NCBI GenBank assembly: GCA_023135165.1
Contig: JAGLTS010000056.1
Span: forward strand, 1-49,859
DNA: 49,859 bases
Source: Phycisphaerales bacterium
GTDB taxonomy: Bacteria > Planctomycetota > Phycisphaerae > Phycisphaerales > JAGLTS01
Direction of reading: 5' to 3'
A program made the position numbers and the translations under genes. Position 1 is the first letter of the stretch, and every line of letters starts with the position of its first letter. This document shows, piece after piece, positions 1-7,128 of this stretch. Below the pieces are notes generated by a model. It ran no database searches. It saw nothing but the letters and a program-made list of their open reading frames with translations, and was not told the DNA's origin.

Positions 1-106
1 ACCCACAACGTCATGATCGTCCGGAACAGGCGACGTTTTCTACAGAGCAAACTCGACTGAAATGCCGTGCCGATCGTCGCAGGGGGTCAGGGCAGGTCCG
101 CTCGCT

Positions 107-1597
107 TCACCCACCCAAGGGCGCCGCCTCGATGGGGTCGGCTGCGATTTCCGATTGCACAGCCTCGGTCATTTTTCGGTCGATCGCCGCGACGATCCCC
201 TCTTGGAGCTCTTTCACCTGACTGACAGTCAGCTTCCCGCGGATGTCGTTGACCATGATGCTGAACGCGACGACTCGCCCATCCGGTGCGATGACGTAGC
301 CGGAGAGGCACGAGACGCCGCTGACGTACCCGCTCTTGGCGCGTACGACGCCGGTCAGTGCGACATCGCGGAAGCGGGACTTGAGGGTGCCCGTCTCGCC
401 GGCGATCGCTAGTGAGTCGATGAGGACCGAGCCGAGGTATTCATCCTGAGCGAAGCTGACAAGCCAGGCGGCAAGCAGATGCGCACTGACGCGATTGTCT
501 CGGCTGAGTCCTGAGCCGTCCGCGATGATGACTTTCGCGCTGGCCGGGCCGAGCCGTTGCAGAAGGCTGTGGCGCATCGCAGCAGCCCCGGTGGCGAAGG
601 AGCCAGCCTCGCCCGTGAGTGCGTATCCGATTCTCTTGAGCAGCGACTCGGCGTAGAGGTTCTTCGAATCGCGATTGCACCGGGTCAGCACGGTCTCGAT
701 CTGCGTCTGAATCACCGTGAGGACCTCGCCGCCGCCCAAGGGGATGTTCGACTGGCCCGTGCTGACCTTCGCCACGGGTATGCCCGCCTCGCTGAGCCGA
801 CCGGCGAGCAGCCTGCCTGTGAACGTCGGCATGTCGTGCAGCGTCACCTGCACCGCGATCTCGAACGGCGTGCGGACCTTGCCGTGCACCCTGATCTCGT
901 TGGTCATGTACTTGCGCGATAGCCAGACGGAGTTCCGCCCGGTCGTCACGGTCTTGCCGCCGGGCGGGATTTGAAGCCACGGCGCCCTCGGCTCGATCGT
1001 GATGATCGGCGACTGCCCCGGCCCGCTCGGCTTGGGGTACACGTTCAGCAGGTTCAGGTGGAAGTTCAGCCCCCACACCTCGGCGCTGTACCGTTTGTTC
1101 AGGTCCGCCAGGGGCCAGGTTGGATGCACGGCCTGATCATCAAACACGCTCGCATCGATCAGCAGCTCGTCAATCCGGGTCATCTGTGCCTGCTGTGCCG
1201 CGTTCACCCACACCGCGAGCAAGTCCTCGACGCCGATCCCCATCTCCTTGAGCAGGTCCGGGTCGCCCAGCCCCGGATCGCCCGCACCGAGCAGGACCAG
1301 ATTGTCCCCATCACGCACAAGTTCCGTCTGGAATGCGAACCTCGGCCCGAGCAGATCTAGCGCCGCGCCGCTCGTGAGCAGCTTCATGTTCGACGCGGGG
1401 ATGAGCAGCAGATCCGCACCGCGGTCGTACCACGTGATGCCCGTTTCGCAGTCGATGATCTCGATACCGATCGTCGCCTGTTCGGTCGTTTCGATAAAGA
1501 TGAGTTGGTCAACATCGGACCGCAGGTCAGCCGGCGCGACCGAAACGTGCAAGACCAACATGAGAAGCGCAAGCAGCCTGCTGACGTGTCGAACCAT
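107..1597 (-). CDS. dacB: D-alanyl-D-alanine carboxypeptidase/endopeptidase, PBP4 (DacB) family
   Basis: The 496-residue product is a serine penicillin-binding protein of the PBP4/S13 family, which trims or cleaves peptidoglycan peptides in the periplasm. An N-terminal signal peptide (hydrophobic stretch about residues 7-22, ending near APAD) is followed by the catalytic SxxK tetrad S69-N-M-K72 in context IPASNMKLL. The second motif appears as SKN in DSKNLYAES, a family-typical DGSGLSRDN segment follows, and the third motif is KSG (RAKSGYVSG) where KTG is usual. Length fits the family. The frame stays open upstream to 1930, but ATG at 1597 is the first start directly before a signal peptide and has AGGA upstream. 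Alternative: a DacB-like protein with endopeptidase activity only. The family call is firm. Confidence 0.92.
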   Translation of the reverse strand: MVRHVSRLLALLMLVLHVSVAPADLRSDVDQLIFIETTEQATIGIEIIDCETGITWYDRGADLLLIPASNMKLLTSGAALDLLGPRFAFQTELVRDGDNLVLLGAGDPGLGDPDLLKEMGIGVEDLLAVWVNAAQQAQMTRIDELLIDASVFDDQAVHPTWPLADLNKRYSAEVWGLNFHLNLLNVYPKPSGPGQSPIITIEPRAPWLQIPPGGKTVTTGRNSVWLSRKYMTNEIRVHGKVRTPFEIAVQVTLHDMPTFTGRLLAGRLSEAGIPVAKVSTGQSNIPLGGGEVLTVIQTQIETVLTRCNRDSKNLYAESLLKRIGYALTGEAGSFATGAAAMRHSLLQRLGPASAKVIIADGSGLSRDNRVSAHLLAAWLVSFAQDEYLGSVLIDSLAIAGETGTLKSRFRDVALTGVVRAKSGYVSGVSCLSGYVIAPDGRVVAFSIMVNDIRGKLTVSQVKELQEGIVAAIDRKMTEAVQSEIAADPIEAAPLGG

Positions 1598-1681
1598 GCG
1601 GGAAGTCCTTTGTCTGATGTGAGCGATCCGACGAATCATATCGGCACATCCCCCCCGTTCCGGCGAACTTCCAGGTGGCGG

Positions 1682-1891
1682 ATGGCTGTCCACTGCTTCT
1701 TGACAGCCGGCCCTGACAAGAGCGGGCCGATTCAGCAGGCCAAGATCACCGGTGACACGACCGTCATCAGCGTATGTTTCGACGACACGTTGCTCAAGCC
1801 GATGCGCGGGTTGCTGCGGGCGATCGGAGCTTTGGGCATCCCCGACCCCGTGTGCACGGGCAAGACGCGCGCCGAGGCGAATAGCCCGTGA
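1682..1891 (+). CDS. possible small protein of 69 residues, unknown
   Basis: An ATG-started frame lies in the otherwise empty stretch between two minus-strand genes. No family is recognised and no signal peptide or membrane segment is seen. The argument for coding is codon shape: most third positions from 1682 to the stop are G or C, as in neighbouring genes, and the product reads like a compact soluble protein (TTVISVCFDDTLLKPMRG, ending near PDPVCTGKTRAEAN). Against it: only a weak AGGTGG lies close to the start, and the gene would sit head to head with dacB with under 90 bases between starts. The same frame is open further upstream, so the start is uncertain. Confidence 0.35.
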   Translation: MAVHCFLTAGPDKSGPIQQAKITGDTTVISVCFDDTLLKPMRGLLRAIGALGIPDPVCTGKTRAEANSP

Positions 1892-1900
1892 TTGCGATGC

Positions 1901-1928
1901 AAAAAAGCCCAGGGATGAATCCCTGGGC
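1901..1928 (-). terminator. rho-independent terminator of the CpeT-family gene
   Basis: Read on the minus strand this is a perfect 9-bp stem (GCCCAGGGA paired with TCCCTGGGC) closing a four-base loop, followed at once by six T. It lies about 60 bases past the stop of the minus-strand gene ending at 1987 and should end that transcript. Confidence 0.9.
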
Positions 1929-1986
1929 ATGAGTGCGTGCCGTGATGTGGATGGTCAAGTGATCGCCGGTCGTGCTCGGCAGCCGG

Positions 1987-2868
1987 CTACTCCTGCTCCG
2001 GTGCGAACGAGATCGTCGGCCCATTGCGATTGTCGAAGAAGTCCTGGGGCGCCCGGGCGAAGACGTGGCCGGTCTGCGCCTGACCCCAGACCCTCTCGCC
2101 ATGCTTGTCAAAGCCGCAGTCCAGGCTGACGATCATGTCCCGCTCAACCTGCAGAACGGATGTTGCGTACGCTGCGCCGAACATGTGGTTGTCACACTCC
2201 TTGCCCTGCGTGCCGCCGACGAACGCGCCATCCGGCGTGCGAGTCAGGTACAGCGAGCAACCGTCCTGAAGGGTCAGGTTGGCGGGTGACAGCTTCGCGA
2301 ACGCCGCAGCCGGCGCGTTGCGTCCCGTGAACGCCCAGCCGTACTTGGGAAGCATGTACACATCGGCGACGATTCGGCCGGTCTGATCCGGTTGGCTGTG
2401 GAAGTGATACACGCGCTGCCGATACGGTTTTCTCGGCGAGTCGAGCGCGGTCTGCTCAGCGTAGAGCCAGTAACCGTCACGGCTCTCGGGCCAGATTCGC
2501 GTCATCTCAAGTTGGACGCCAAGCCACGTGCCTTGATTGTCCTCAGCCTGGACTCGGCCGACGAACGATCCGGTCATCCATGAGACGAGTGTCAGCGGGT
2601 CGTTCTCGGACCAGAACGATGCGTGCTGCTCGGTCGTCCGATTCGCCGCGCGCGGTTTGCTGATCTTCGCCATCGGTTGATGGACCCTGACGATCTTGCT
2701 CCCCACCGTGGGACAATTCGTCGTTGCGGTCCGAGCGTTGTAGGTCGTCGTGGTTCGGGCGTCGAAGGTCGGCGTGGTCGAAGCGTGCCGCTCCGCCGTG
2801 GCACATCCATATGCAGCAACCAACGAACCGGCGAGAGCGATGATCGAGAGGCTTGTTCTCATGCGCAT
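1987..2868 (-). CDS. CpeT/CpcT-family (chromophore-lyase fold) lipoprotein
   Basis: The start at 2868 (ATG CGC ATG) is fixed by AGGAG seven bases upstream, giving 293 residues. The N-terminus is a lipoprotein-type signal (LAGSLVAAYGC, Cys at the lipobox position), so the protein is probably lipid-anchored. After a low-complexity Thr-rich linker the second half carries hallmarks of the CpeT/CpcT family: GSFVGRVQA near its start, WLYAEQTALDSPRKPYRQRVYHF, a QDGCSLYLTRT segment, GKECDNHMFGAAYATS and VWGQAQTGHVFAR. In cyanobacteria this fold attaches bilins to phycobiliproteins; members also occur in non-photosynthetic bacteria where the role is unknown. No phycobiliprotein genes are seen here, so a bilin role is not assumed. 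Confidence 0.85.
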   Translation of the reverse strand: MRMRTSLSIIALAGSLVAAYGCATAERHASTTPTFDARTTTTYNARTATTNCPTVGSKIVRVHQPMAKISKPRAANRTTEQHASFWSENDPLTLVSWMTGSFVGRVQAEDNQGTWLGVQLEMTRIWPESRDGYWLYAEQTALDSPRKPYRQRVYHFHSQPDQTGRIVADVYMLPKYGWAFTGRNAPAAAFAKLSPANLTLQDGCSLYLTRTPDGAFVGGTQGKECDNHMFGAAYATSVLQVERDMIVSLDCGFDKHGERVWGQAQTGHVFARAPQDFFDNRNGPTISFAPEQE

Positions 2869-3309
2869 CTGGTATCTCCTCACAGAATGCTGACGCGGTT
2901 GCAGGCAGCAACATCGCGTCCGGTGATATGTACCCATCAGCAGCGACCTCGCGTCGATCCGCTTGGTCACATTCCTATTCGTCGGGATCTGGCCGCGATG
3001 AGTTTGCCGAAAGCGCCTGTTGCGCCGGTTGTGTTGGCGCATACCCGTCAAGCTGTGCCGGTTGTATCGGTTGTAGGGGTTTGCGTACGAGGCGCCGCCT
3101 TGGAATGACCGATGCGCATTGATGTATGGATAGTTCCGCCGTCGCGGTGATAACTGAACGGGACCCTCGCGGCATGTCGCTGGATCTCAATGTCGGGAAG
3201 CGGTCGTCGCGGCGGGGGAGAGCAAGTGCGGCGCGACATTGAGTCGTCAGCTCATCCCGCGCACCCCACCGTGTTTTCCGGAAAGGCCGGTCCGCAGATC
3301 GGGTTTGGT
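2869..3309. other. intergenic stretch with no convincing gene
   Basis: This stretch separates the divergent CpeT-family gene (minus) from the duplicated unit that follows (plus). Frames here use codons without the strong third-position GC bias of the neighbours and give low-complexity Arg/Pro-rich products. It should hold the promoter of the CpeT-family gene, but I see no clear -35/-10 pair. Confidence 0.5.
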
Positions 3310-3419
3310 CTTTATTCATACCCCCTATTGGGGATTCTCTCGCCATCTAGCCCAATTTGTCAGATCGACTCTTGCATTCGGCGCAGCAACGATCACACTT
3401 TCTAGTGACCATGAAGTCT

Positions 3420-3498
3420 GTGCTTCCGGTGGGCTCGCCGACGCCATGTCCTGCGCCGTCGAGGGTATTCCGTCAACGGTCTTTTGGGGAGGAAGCAC
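3420..3498 (+). promoter_or_regulatory. candidate structured leader RNA, copy A
   Basis: An 8-bp closing stem (GTGCTTCC at 3420-3427 with GGAAGCAC at 3491-3498) encloses two smaller hairpins: an interrupted stem closed by CTCG/CGAG and a short CCG-TCAA-CGG hairpin. The same architecture is in copy B, where the last base of the closing stem changes from C to T and still pairs as G-U. No known riboswitch class is recognised. It lies about 180 bases before the start codon of the gene at 3680. Confidence 0.45.
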
Positions 3499-3648
3499 GT
3501 GACCACATCCGGACATAACCGGTCTCTCTCCAATCGGGTCGCGCGCGACGTGCACGCGAAGCGCCCGTTCTGTCGCTGCGCAACGGTCTCACTCGATGCG
3601 TCGTCGAGGTTGCGCTGCGTTGCAGTCGCACTGAGACACTGTCTACTG

Positions 3649-3662
3649 TTTCTCTAGAGAAA
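3649..3662. promoter_or_regulatory. 14-bp perfect palindrome before the ribosome site, copy A
   Basis: TTTCTCTAGAGAAA is a perfect palindrome ending seven bases before GGAGG of the gene at 3680. It is kept unchanged in copy B within a well-conserved block that starts at CACTGAGACACTGTCT. It could be an operator for a dimeric regulator or an RNA hairpin near the ribosome site. Confidence 0.45.
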
Positions 3663-3679
3663 GGACATTGGAGGACATC

Positions 3680-4501
3680 ATGAAGAAATGCGTTCTTTTG
3701 ATAGCGTTCGCGGGCCTGTGCGCAGCGCCCGCTTTCGCGAAGACAACCGGGCCTGCCGTGTATGAAGGCCCTGAGGTCAATGCCACCCGGGACTGGCCCG
3801 ACCACTTGGTCAAGTGGGATCAAGGCTACCCGGACACCTACGGCGGTCACAGCACGATCGACAACGACACACCGATGACGTCGACCTCTGCTGACGACTT
3901 CCTATGCACGGAGCCGTGGTGGATCACCGACATCCACTTCTGGGGCTTCTCGTACTACGGCGCCGCGTACCTCAACGGCTTCCGCGTCACGTTCTGGACC
4001 GATGTGCCTGAGGACCCGGGCATTGACGAGAGTCACCCGGGTTACGTCCTCTGGCAGAACGACTTCTACCAGGCTGACCCGGGCGATCCGAACGCGCTCG
4101 GCTGGACGATGATTGAGGACAACGCTCAGTGGCGCATCAACATCCCCGAGCCGGACTGGTTCTGGCAGGAAGGCACACCCGAAAACCCGATCGTCTACTG
4201 GATTAGCATCCAGGGCATCATGACCGATGGCGACGGGGGCGACACGTTCTACTGGAACTTCCTGGACCGCAACATGGACGGTTGGAACGATGACGCCGCA
4301 TTCGAGAGCGAGTACTTCGGCTACCCGCCCTGGGCGAACTGGGGTTGGCCGGACAACACCTCCCCGGCCCCCTACGAGGGTCCGTTCCCGGACGGTTGGT
4401 GGAAGTCCGCTGACATGGCGTTCGTGCTCACCGGCATCCCGGCTCCGAGCACGCTGCTGCTGCTCGGTCTGGGCGGTCTTGTGGCGACACGTCGCCGCTA
4501 A
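3680..4501 (+). CDS. exported protein with PEP-CTERM-like sorting tail, paralogue A
   Basis: The start ATG at 3680 has GGAGG five bases upstream and gives 273 residues. A signal peptide (MKKCVLLIAFAGLCAAPAFA) leads a mature domain rich in Trp, Asp, Gly and Tyr, with landmarks TSADDFLCTEPWWITDIHFWG, FRVTFWTDVP and NPIVYWISIQGI. This resembles a domain seen in many planctomycete exported proteins (possibly DUF7901), function unknown. The C-terminus ends IPAPSTLLLLGLGG then an Arg triplet: a PEP-CTERM/exosortase-type signal in which the usual PEP is PAP. By hand comparison it is roughly 80% identical to the next gene. It is monocistronic with its own leader and terminator. Confidence 0.9.
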   Translation: MKKCVLLIAFAGLCAAPAFAKTTGPAVYEGPEVNATRDWPDHLVKWDQGYPDTYGGHSTIDNDTPMTSTSADDFLCTEPWWITDIHFWGFSYYGAAYLNGFRVTFWTDVPEDPGIDESHPGYVLWQNDFYQADPGDPNALGWTMIEDNAQWRINIPEPDWFWQEGTPENPIVYWISIQGIMTDGDGGDTFYWNFLDRNMDGWNDDAAFESEYFGYPPWANWGWPDNTSPAPYEGPFPDGWWKSADMAFVLTGIPAPSTLLLLGLGGLVATRRR

Positions 4502-4543
4502 AGTGACCAACACCACACACGTGGTGCACATGAGCAACGTCAC

Positions 4544-4580
4544 GGCCCGCGATGATCCGCATCGCGGGCCTTTCTCTTTC
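4544..4580 (+). terminator. rho-independent terminator, copy A
   Basis: A perfect 10-bp stem (GGCCCGCGAT with ATCGCGGGCC) around a 7-base loop is followed by TTTCTCTTT. It lies about 45 bases past the stop of paralogue A and is nearly identical to the terminator of paralogue B. Confidence 0.93.
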
Positions 4581-4742
4581 CTGAAACCGCATCCGTCATC
4601 CAGCTTTTGATTATGGCTCCCCCGTGGTCGATCTCTGTTCATAGCCCGAACCGGGGATTCTTGCCCCATCTGGCCTGATTTGTCAGATCGACTCTTGCAT
4701 CCGGCGCAGCAACGATCACACTTTCTAGTGACCATAAAGTCT

Positions 4743-4821
4743 GTGCTTCCGGTGGGCTCGGCGACGCCGTGTCCGACGCCGTCGAGGGTATTCCGTCAAC
4801 GGTTTCTTGGGGAGGAAGCAT
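4743..4821 (+). promoter_or_regulatory. candidate structured leader RNA, copy B
   Basis: GTGCTTCC at 4743-4750 pairs with GGAAGCAT at 4814-4821, with the terminal pair a G-U where copy A has G-C. The internal CTCG/CGAG hairpin gains a G-U pair at a position that is a C-U mismatch in copy A, and the CCG-TCAA-CGG hairpin is unchanged. Confidence 0.45.
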
Positions 4822-4937
4822 GTGGCCGCATCCGGACATCATCGGTCTGTCTCCAATCGGGTCGCGAGCGACCTGTGCGCGAAGCGCCTGTTCCGTCGTT
4901 GCGCTATGTCATCGTTGCACTGAGACACTGTCTGCTG

Positions 4938-4951
4938 TTTCTCTAGAGAAA
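4938..4951. promoter_or_regulatory. 14-bp perfect palindrome before the ribosome site, copy B
   Basis: This is the same TTTCTCTAGAGAAA palindrome as at 3649, in the same position relative to the ribosome site and start codon. Confidence 0.45.
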
Positions 4952-4968
4952 AGACATTGGAGGGCATC

Positions 4969-5787
4969 ATGAAGAAATGCGTTCTTCTGGTAGCGTTCGT
5001 GGGCCTGTGCGCAGCGCCCGCCTTCGCGAGAACAACCGGGCCTGTCGCGTATGAAGGCCCTGCGGTCAACGGCACCCGGGACTGGCCCGGCCAAGTCATG
5101 TGGGATCAAGGCTACCCGGACACCTACGGCGCCCACAGCACGATCGATTACGACACGCCGATGACGTCGACCACTGCTGACGACTTCCTGTGCACGATGT
5201 CGGATCAGATCACCGACATCCACTTCTGGGGCTGGTCGTACTACGGTGCCGCCTACCTCGATGGCTTCCGCGTCACGTTCTGGACCGATGTGCCTGGGGA
5301 CCCGGGCATTGACGAGAGTCACCCGGGCGAGATCCTCTGGCAGCACGATTTCTTCGAAGCCGACCCGGGCGATCCGTACGGGCTCGGCTGGACGATGATG
5401 GAGGACAACGCTGAGTGGCGCATCAACATCCCCGAGCCGGACTGGTTCTATCCGGAAGGCACACCCGACGACCCGATCGTCTACTGGATCAGCATCCAGG
5501 GCATCATGGTCGATGACGGTGCCAGTGACACGTTCTACTGGAACTTCCTGGACCGCTACCTCGATACATGGAATGATGACGCCGCGTTCGAGAGCGAGTA
5601 CTTCGGGTTCGCGCCCTGGGCCAACTGGGGCTGGCCGACACCTGACGGGCCGGACCTTTACGAGGGTCCGTTCCCGGATGGTTGGTGGAAGTCCGCTGAC
5701 ATGGCGTTCGTTCTCACCAGCATCCCGGCTCCGAGCTCGCTGCTGCTGCTCGGTCTGGGCGGTCTTGTGGTGACACGCCGCCGCTGA
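4969..5787 (+). CDS. exported protein with PEP-CTERM-like sorting tail, paralogue B
   Basis: This 272-residue protein is the tandem paralogue of the gene at 3680 and starts at an ATG preceded by GGAGGG. Signal peptide, Trp/Asp-rich mature domain and the C-terminal tail (IPAPSSLLLLGLGG, then an Arg triplet) are all present, so it is an intact gene. Differences cluster in short loops, for example EPWW to MSDQ and the region before PYEGPFPDGWWKS, while the framework with DDFLC, DIHFWG, VTFWTDVP and IVYWISIQGIM is kept. That pattern fits purifying selection on the fold with variable loops. An exosortase-like enzyme elsewhere would be expected to process the tail; none lies in this window. Confidence 0.9.
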   Translation: MKKCVLLVAFVGLCAAPAFARTTGPVAYEGPAVNGTRDWPGQVMWDQGYPDTYGAHSTIDYDTPMTSTTADDFLCTMSDQITDIHFWGWSYYGAAYLDGFRVTFWTDVPGDPGIDESHPGEILWQHDFFEADPGDPYGLGWTMMEDNAEWRINIPEPDWFYPEGTPDDPIVYWISIQGIMVDDGASDTFYWNFLDRYLDTWNDDAAFESEYFGFAPWANWGWPTPDGPDLYEGPFPDGWWKSADMAFVLTSIPAPSSLLLLGLGGLVVTRRR

Positions 5788-5802
5788 AACGACCAACGTC
5801 AC

Positions 5803-5839
5803 GGCCCGCGATGATCCACATCGCGGGCCTTTCTCTTTC
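5803..5839 (+). terminator. rho-independent terminator, copy B
   Basis: GGCCCGCGAT pairs with ATCGCGGGCC around a 7-base loop, followed by TTTCTCTTT. It starts 15 bases past the stop of paralogue B and lies only about 25 bases from the end of clpS on the other strand. Confidence 0.93.
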
Positions 5840-5865
5840 CTGAAACCGCATCCGTCACGCGGTCG

Positions 5866-6207
5866 TCAATCCGAAGGTTCGATCGTCACCGTCAAACGCT
5901 TGGACATGAACTGCTCCGCGTACAGCTCCGCCCGCTCGCGGTGCGTCACGAGCAGCAGTGCGATGCCTTTGGTGTGTGCTTCGAGCATTCGTTGGATGGC
6001 TTCGCCCCGACGTATCGGTGTGAGCGATGCGATCGTCTCGACGACGTAGCCGGCTTCGTTGACATCGTCGTTGTGCAGCAGCACGCGCCAAGGCGGCAAG
6101 GGCTTAGGAGGTGTCCTGGTCGGCTTGGGCGCTCGCGTCGGAGCAGGCGGAGCGGCGGTGCCGGTCCCCCCCTCACTGGTTGTCTTCTCATCCTGCATCA
6201 TGCTCAT
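5866..6207 (-). CDS. clpS: ATP-dependent Clp protease adaptor ClpS
   Basis: ClpS delivers N-degron substrates to the ClpA/ClpC type of Clp unfoldase. The 113-residue product has a Pro/Thr/Ala-rich flexible N-terminal tail, then the ClpS core: PPWRVLLHNDDVNEAGYVVE (the LLHNDD segment that binds N-end residues), a central helix region and THRERAELYAEQF, with a C-terminal TVTIEPSD. The start is placed at ATG 6207 with GGAGG five bases upstream; the next ATG (6201) also has a GGAGG seven bases away, so two residues are uncertain. A ClpC-type partner is encoded at 24363. Confidence 0.95.
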   Translation of the reverse strand: MSMMQDEKTTSEGGTGTAAPPAPTRAPKPTRTPPKPLPPWRVLLHNDDVNEAGYVVETIASLTPIRRGEAIQRMLEAHTKGIALLLVTHRERAELYAEQFMSKRLTVTIEPSD

Positions 6208-6313
6208 ACCTCCCTCCGCCCATTGTAGGCAGCGCACCGCGTCCCCGCGTTGTCGTCAGCGGTACACTAGGGAGACGTCTGGGTGGTGTCGCGGCGTCAG
6301 GAGGCTCGGCAGC

Positions 6314-7069
6314 GTGGATGAACCACACGAACAAGCTGCGTTCTGTATCGGCTGCGGATACTCGCGGACCGGTTTGCCGCAGGGTCACGTCTGTCCCGAG
6401 TGCGGCAGGGATGCCCGGGCTGCGCGTCCCCGGCTCTGCGCCGCGCTTGCTCCGTTTGCCGACGATATCGCCCGCGCGCTGCTGTACAGCGTTGTGACGG
6501 TCGGTCCCGCCATCCTCGGGTTTCTCATCTGGTTCGAGCGACCGCTCAAGCGCGCCTCTCGTGATGCTGCTCTGAAGCGAGCACTCCGGCTGGCGCTTCG
6601 TCGTCGGCGACTGGGCCGGCTCGCGCAACCGGTCGGCCTCCGCATCGCGGTGATGGCGGTATTGGTGTTTGTGGCGGCGATGGTGCTTCCATCGGTGTAT
6701 GTCGAGCAGGCACGGGCGGTGTTGTTCACCGCGATGGCTGCTGCGCTGACGCTCCTGTGCGTGCACGGGACGCTGGTGGTCGGCGTCTGGCATGCTCTGG
6801 CGCTGGATGCAGCCCGACTGCCTGTATCCAGGGCTGTGCTTCCCGCCGTCGTCGTCGCGTTGGCGTGGGTTGGCTTCTTCCTGGTGCTGACGCCCATCGT
6901 CTTTTGGCCTTGGGAACGCAGCGCGCCGTTGATCAACTGGATGCTGCTCATGCCCGTCGCTGCGGGCGTGCTCGGAGGTGGGTGGTGGGTGTATCAGTGG
7001 CACCAGATCGCTGCTGCCCTTCGTTGTGAGAGCCGACCCGGAACCGTCCGCGCGGGACCGGGCGCTTGA
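6314..7069 (+). CDS. membrane protein with N-terminal zinc ribbon
   Basis: The GTG start at 6314 has AGGAGG nine bases upstream and gives 251 residues. Near the N-terminus is a two-knuckle zinc ribbon, CIGCGYSRTGLP followed by CPECG, predicted cytoplasmic. It is followed by about six hydrophobic segments: one near YSVVTVGPAILGFLIWF, an Arg-rich loop, then several more through VLGGGWWVYQW. Proteins with this zinc-ribbon plus membrane layout are common in Phycisphaerae and have no known function. Its stop overlaps the open frame leading to the next gene, and the next gene starts 59 bases later, so the two may be co-transcribed. Confidence 0.75.
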   Translation: MDEPHEQAAFCIGCGYSRTGLPQGHVCPECGRDARAARPRLCAALAPFADDIARALLYSVVTVGPAILGFLIWFERPLKRASRDAALKRALRLALRRRRLGRLAQPVGLRIAVMAVLVFVAAMVLPSVYVEQARAVLFTAMAAALTLLCVHGTLVVGVWHALALDAARLPVSRAVLPAVVVALAWVGFFLVLTPIVFWPWERSAPLINWMLLMPVAAGVLGGGWWVYQWHQIAAALRCESRPGTVRAGPGA

Positions 7070-7128
7070 CGGACCGGCCTATCTCTGTGACAAACAACGG
7101 TTGCACCCGCACCAAGGAGCCGATTCCC

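Larger units (their letters stand above)
3310..4596 (+). repeat. tandem duplication, copy A (leader, gene, terminator)
   Basis: The unit begins near the shared sequence around TTCATA, covers a leader of about 370 bases, the exported-protein gene, its terminator and the trailing CTGAAACCGCATCCGTCA. The same order recurs directly downstream in copy B. Copy A has about 40 extra bases in the late leader and about 25 extra bases between stop codon and terminator, including the 6-bp hairpin CACCAC-ACAC-GTGGTG at 4511-4526. Confidence 0.9.
4630..5856 (+). repeat. tandem duplication, copy B (leader, gene, terminator)
   Basis: This is the second copy of the unit at 3310-4596, starting near GTTCATAG and ending after the shared CTGAAACCGCATCCGTCA. 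In the first 180 leader bases I count about 14 mismatches to copy A, so this leader segment is more alike than the encoded proteins. Confidence 0.9.

Noticed and set aside
2975..3346. Minus-strand frame ending in a Gln/Pro-rich tail
   Set aside because: No ribosome site, no coding-type third-position bias and no homology recognised; possibly a degraded remnant, but not supportable.
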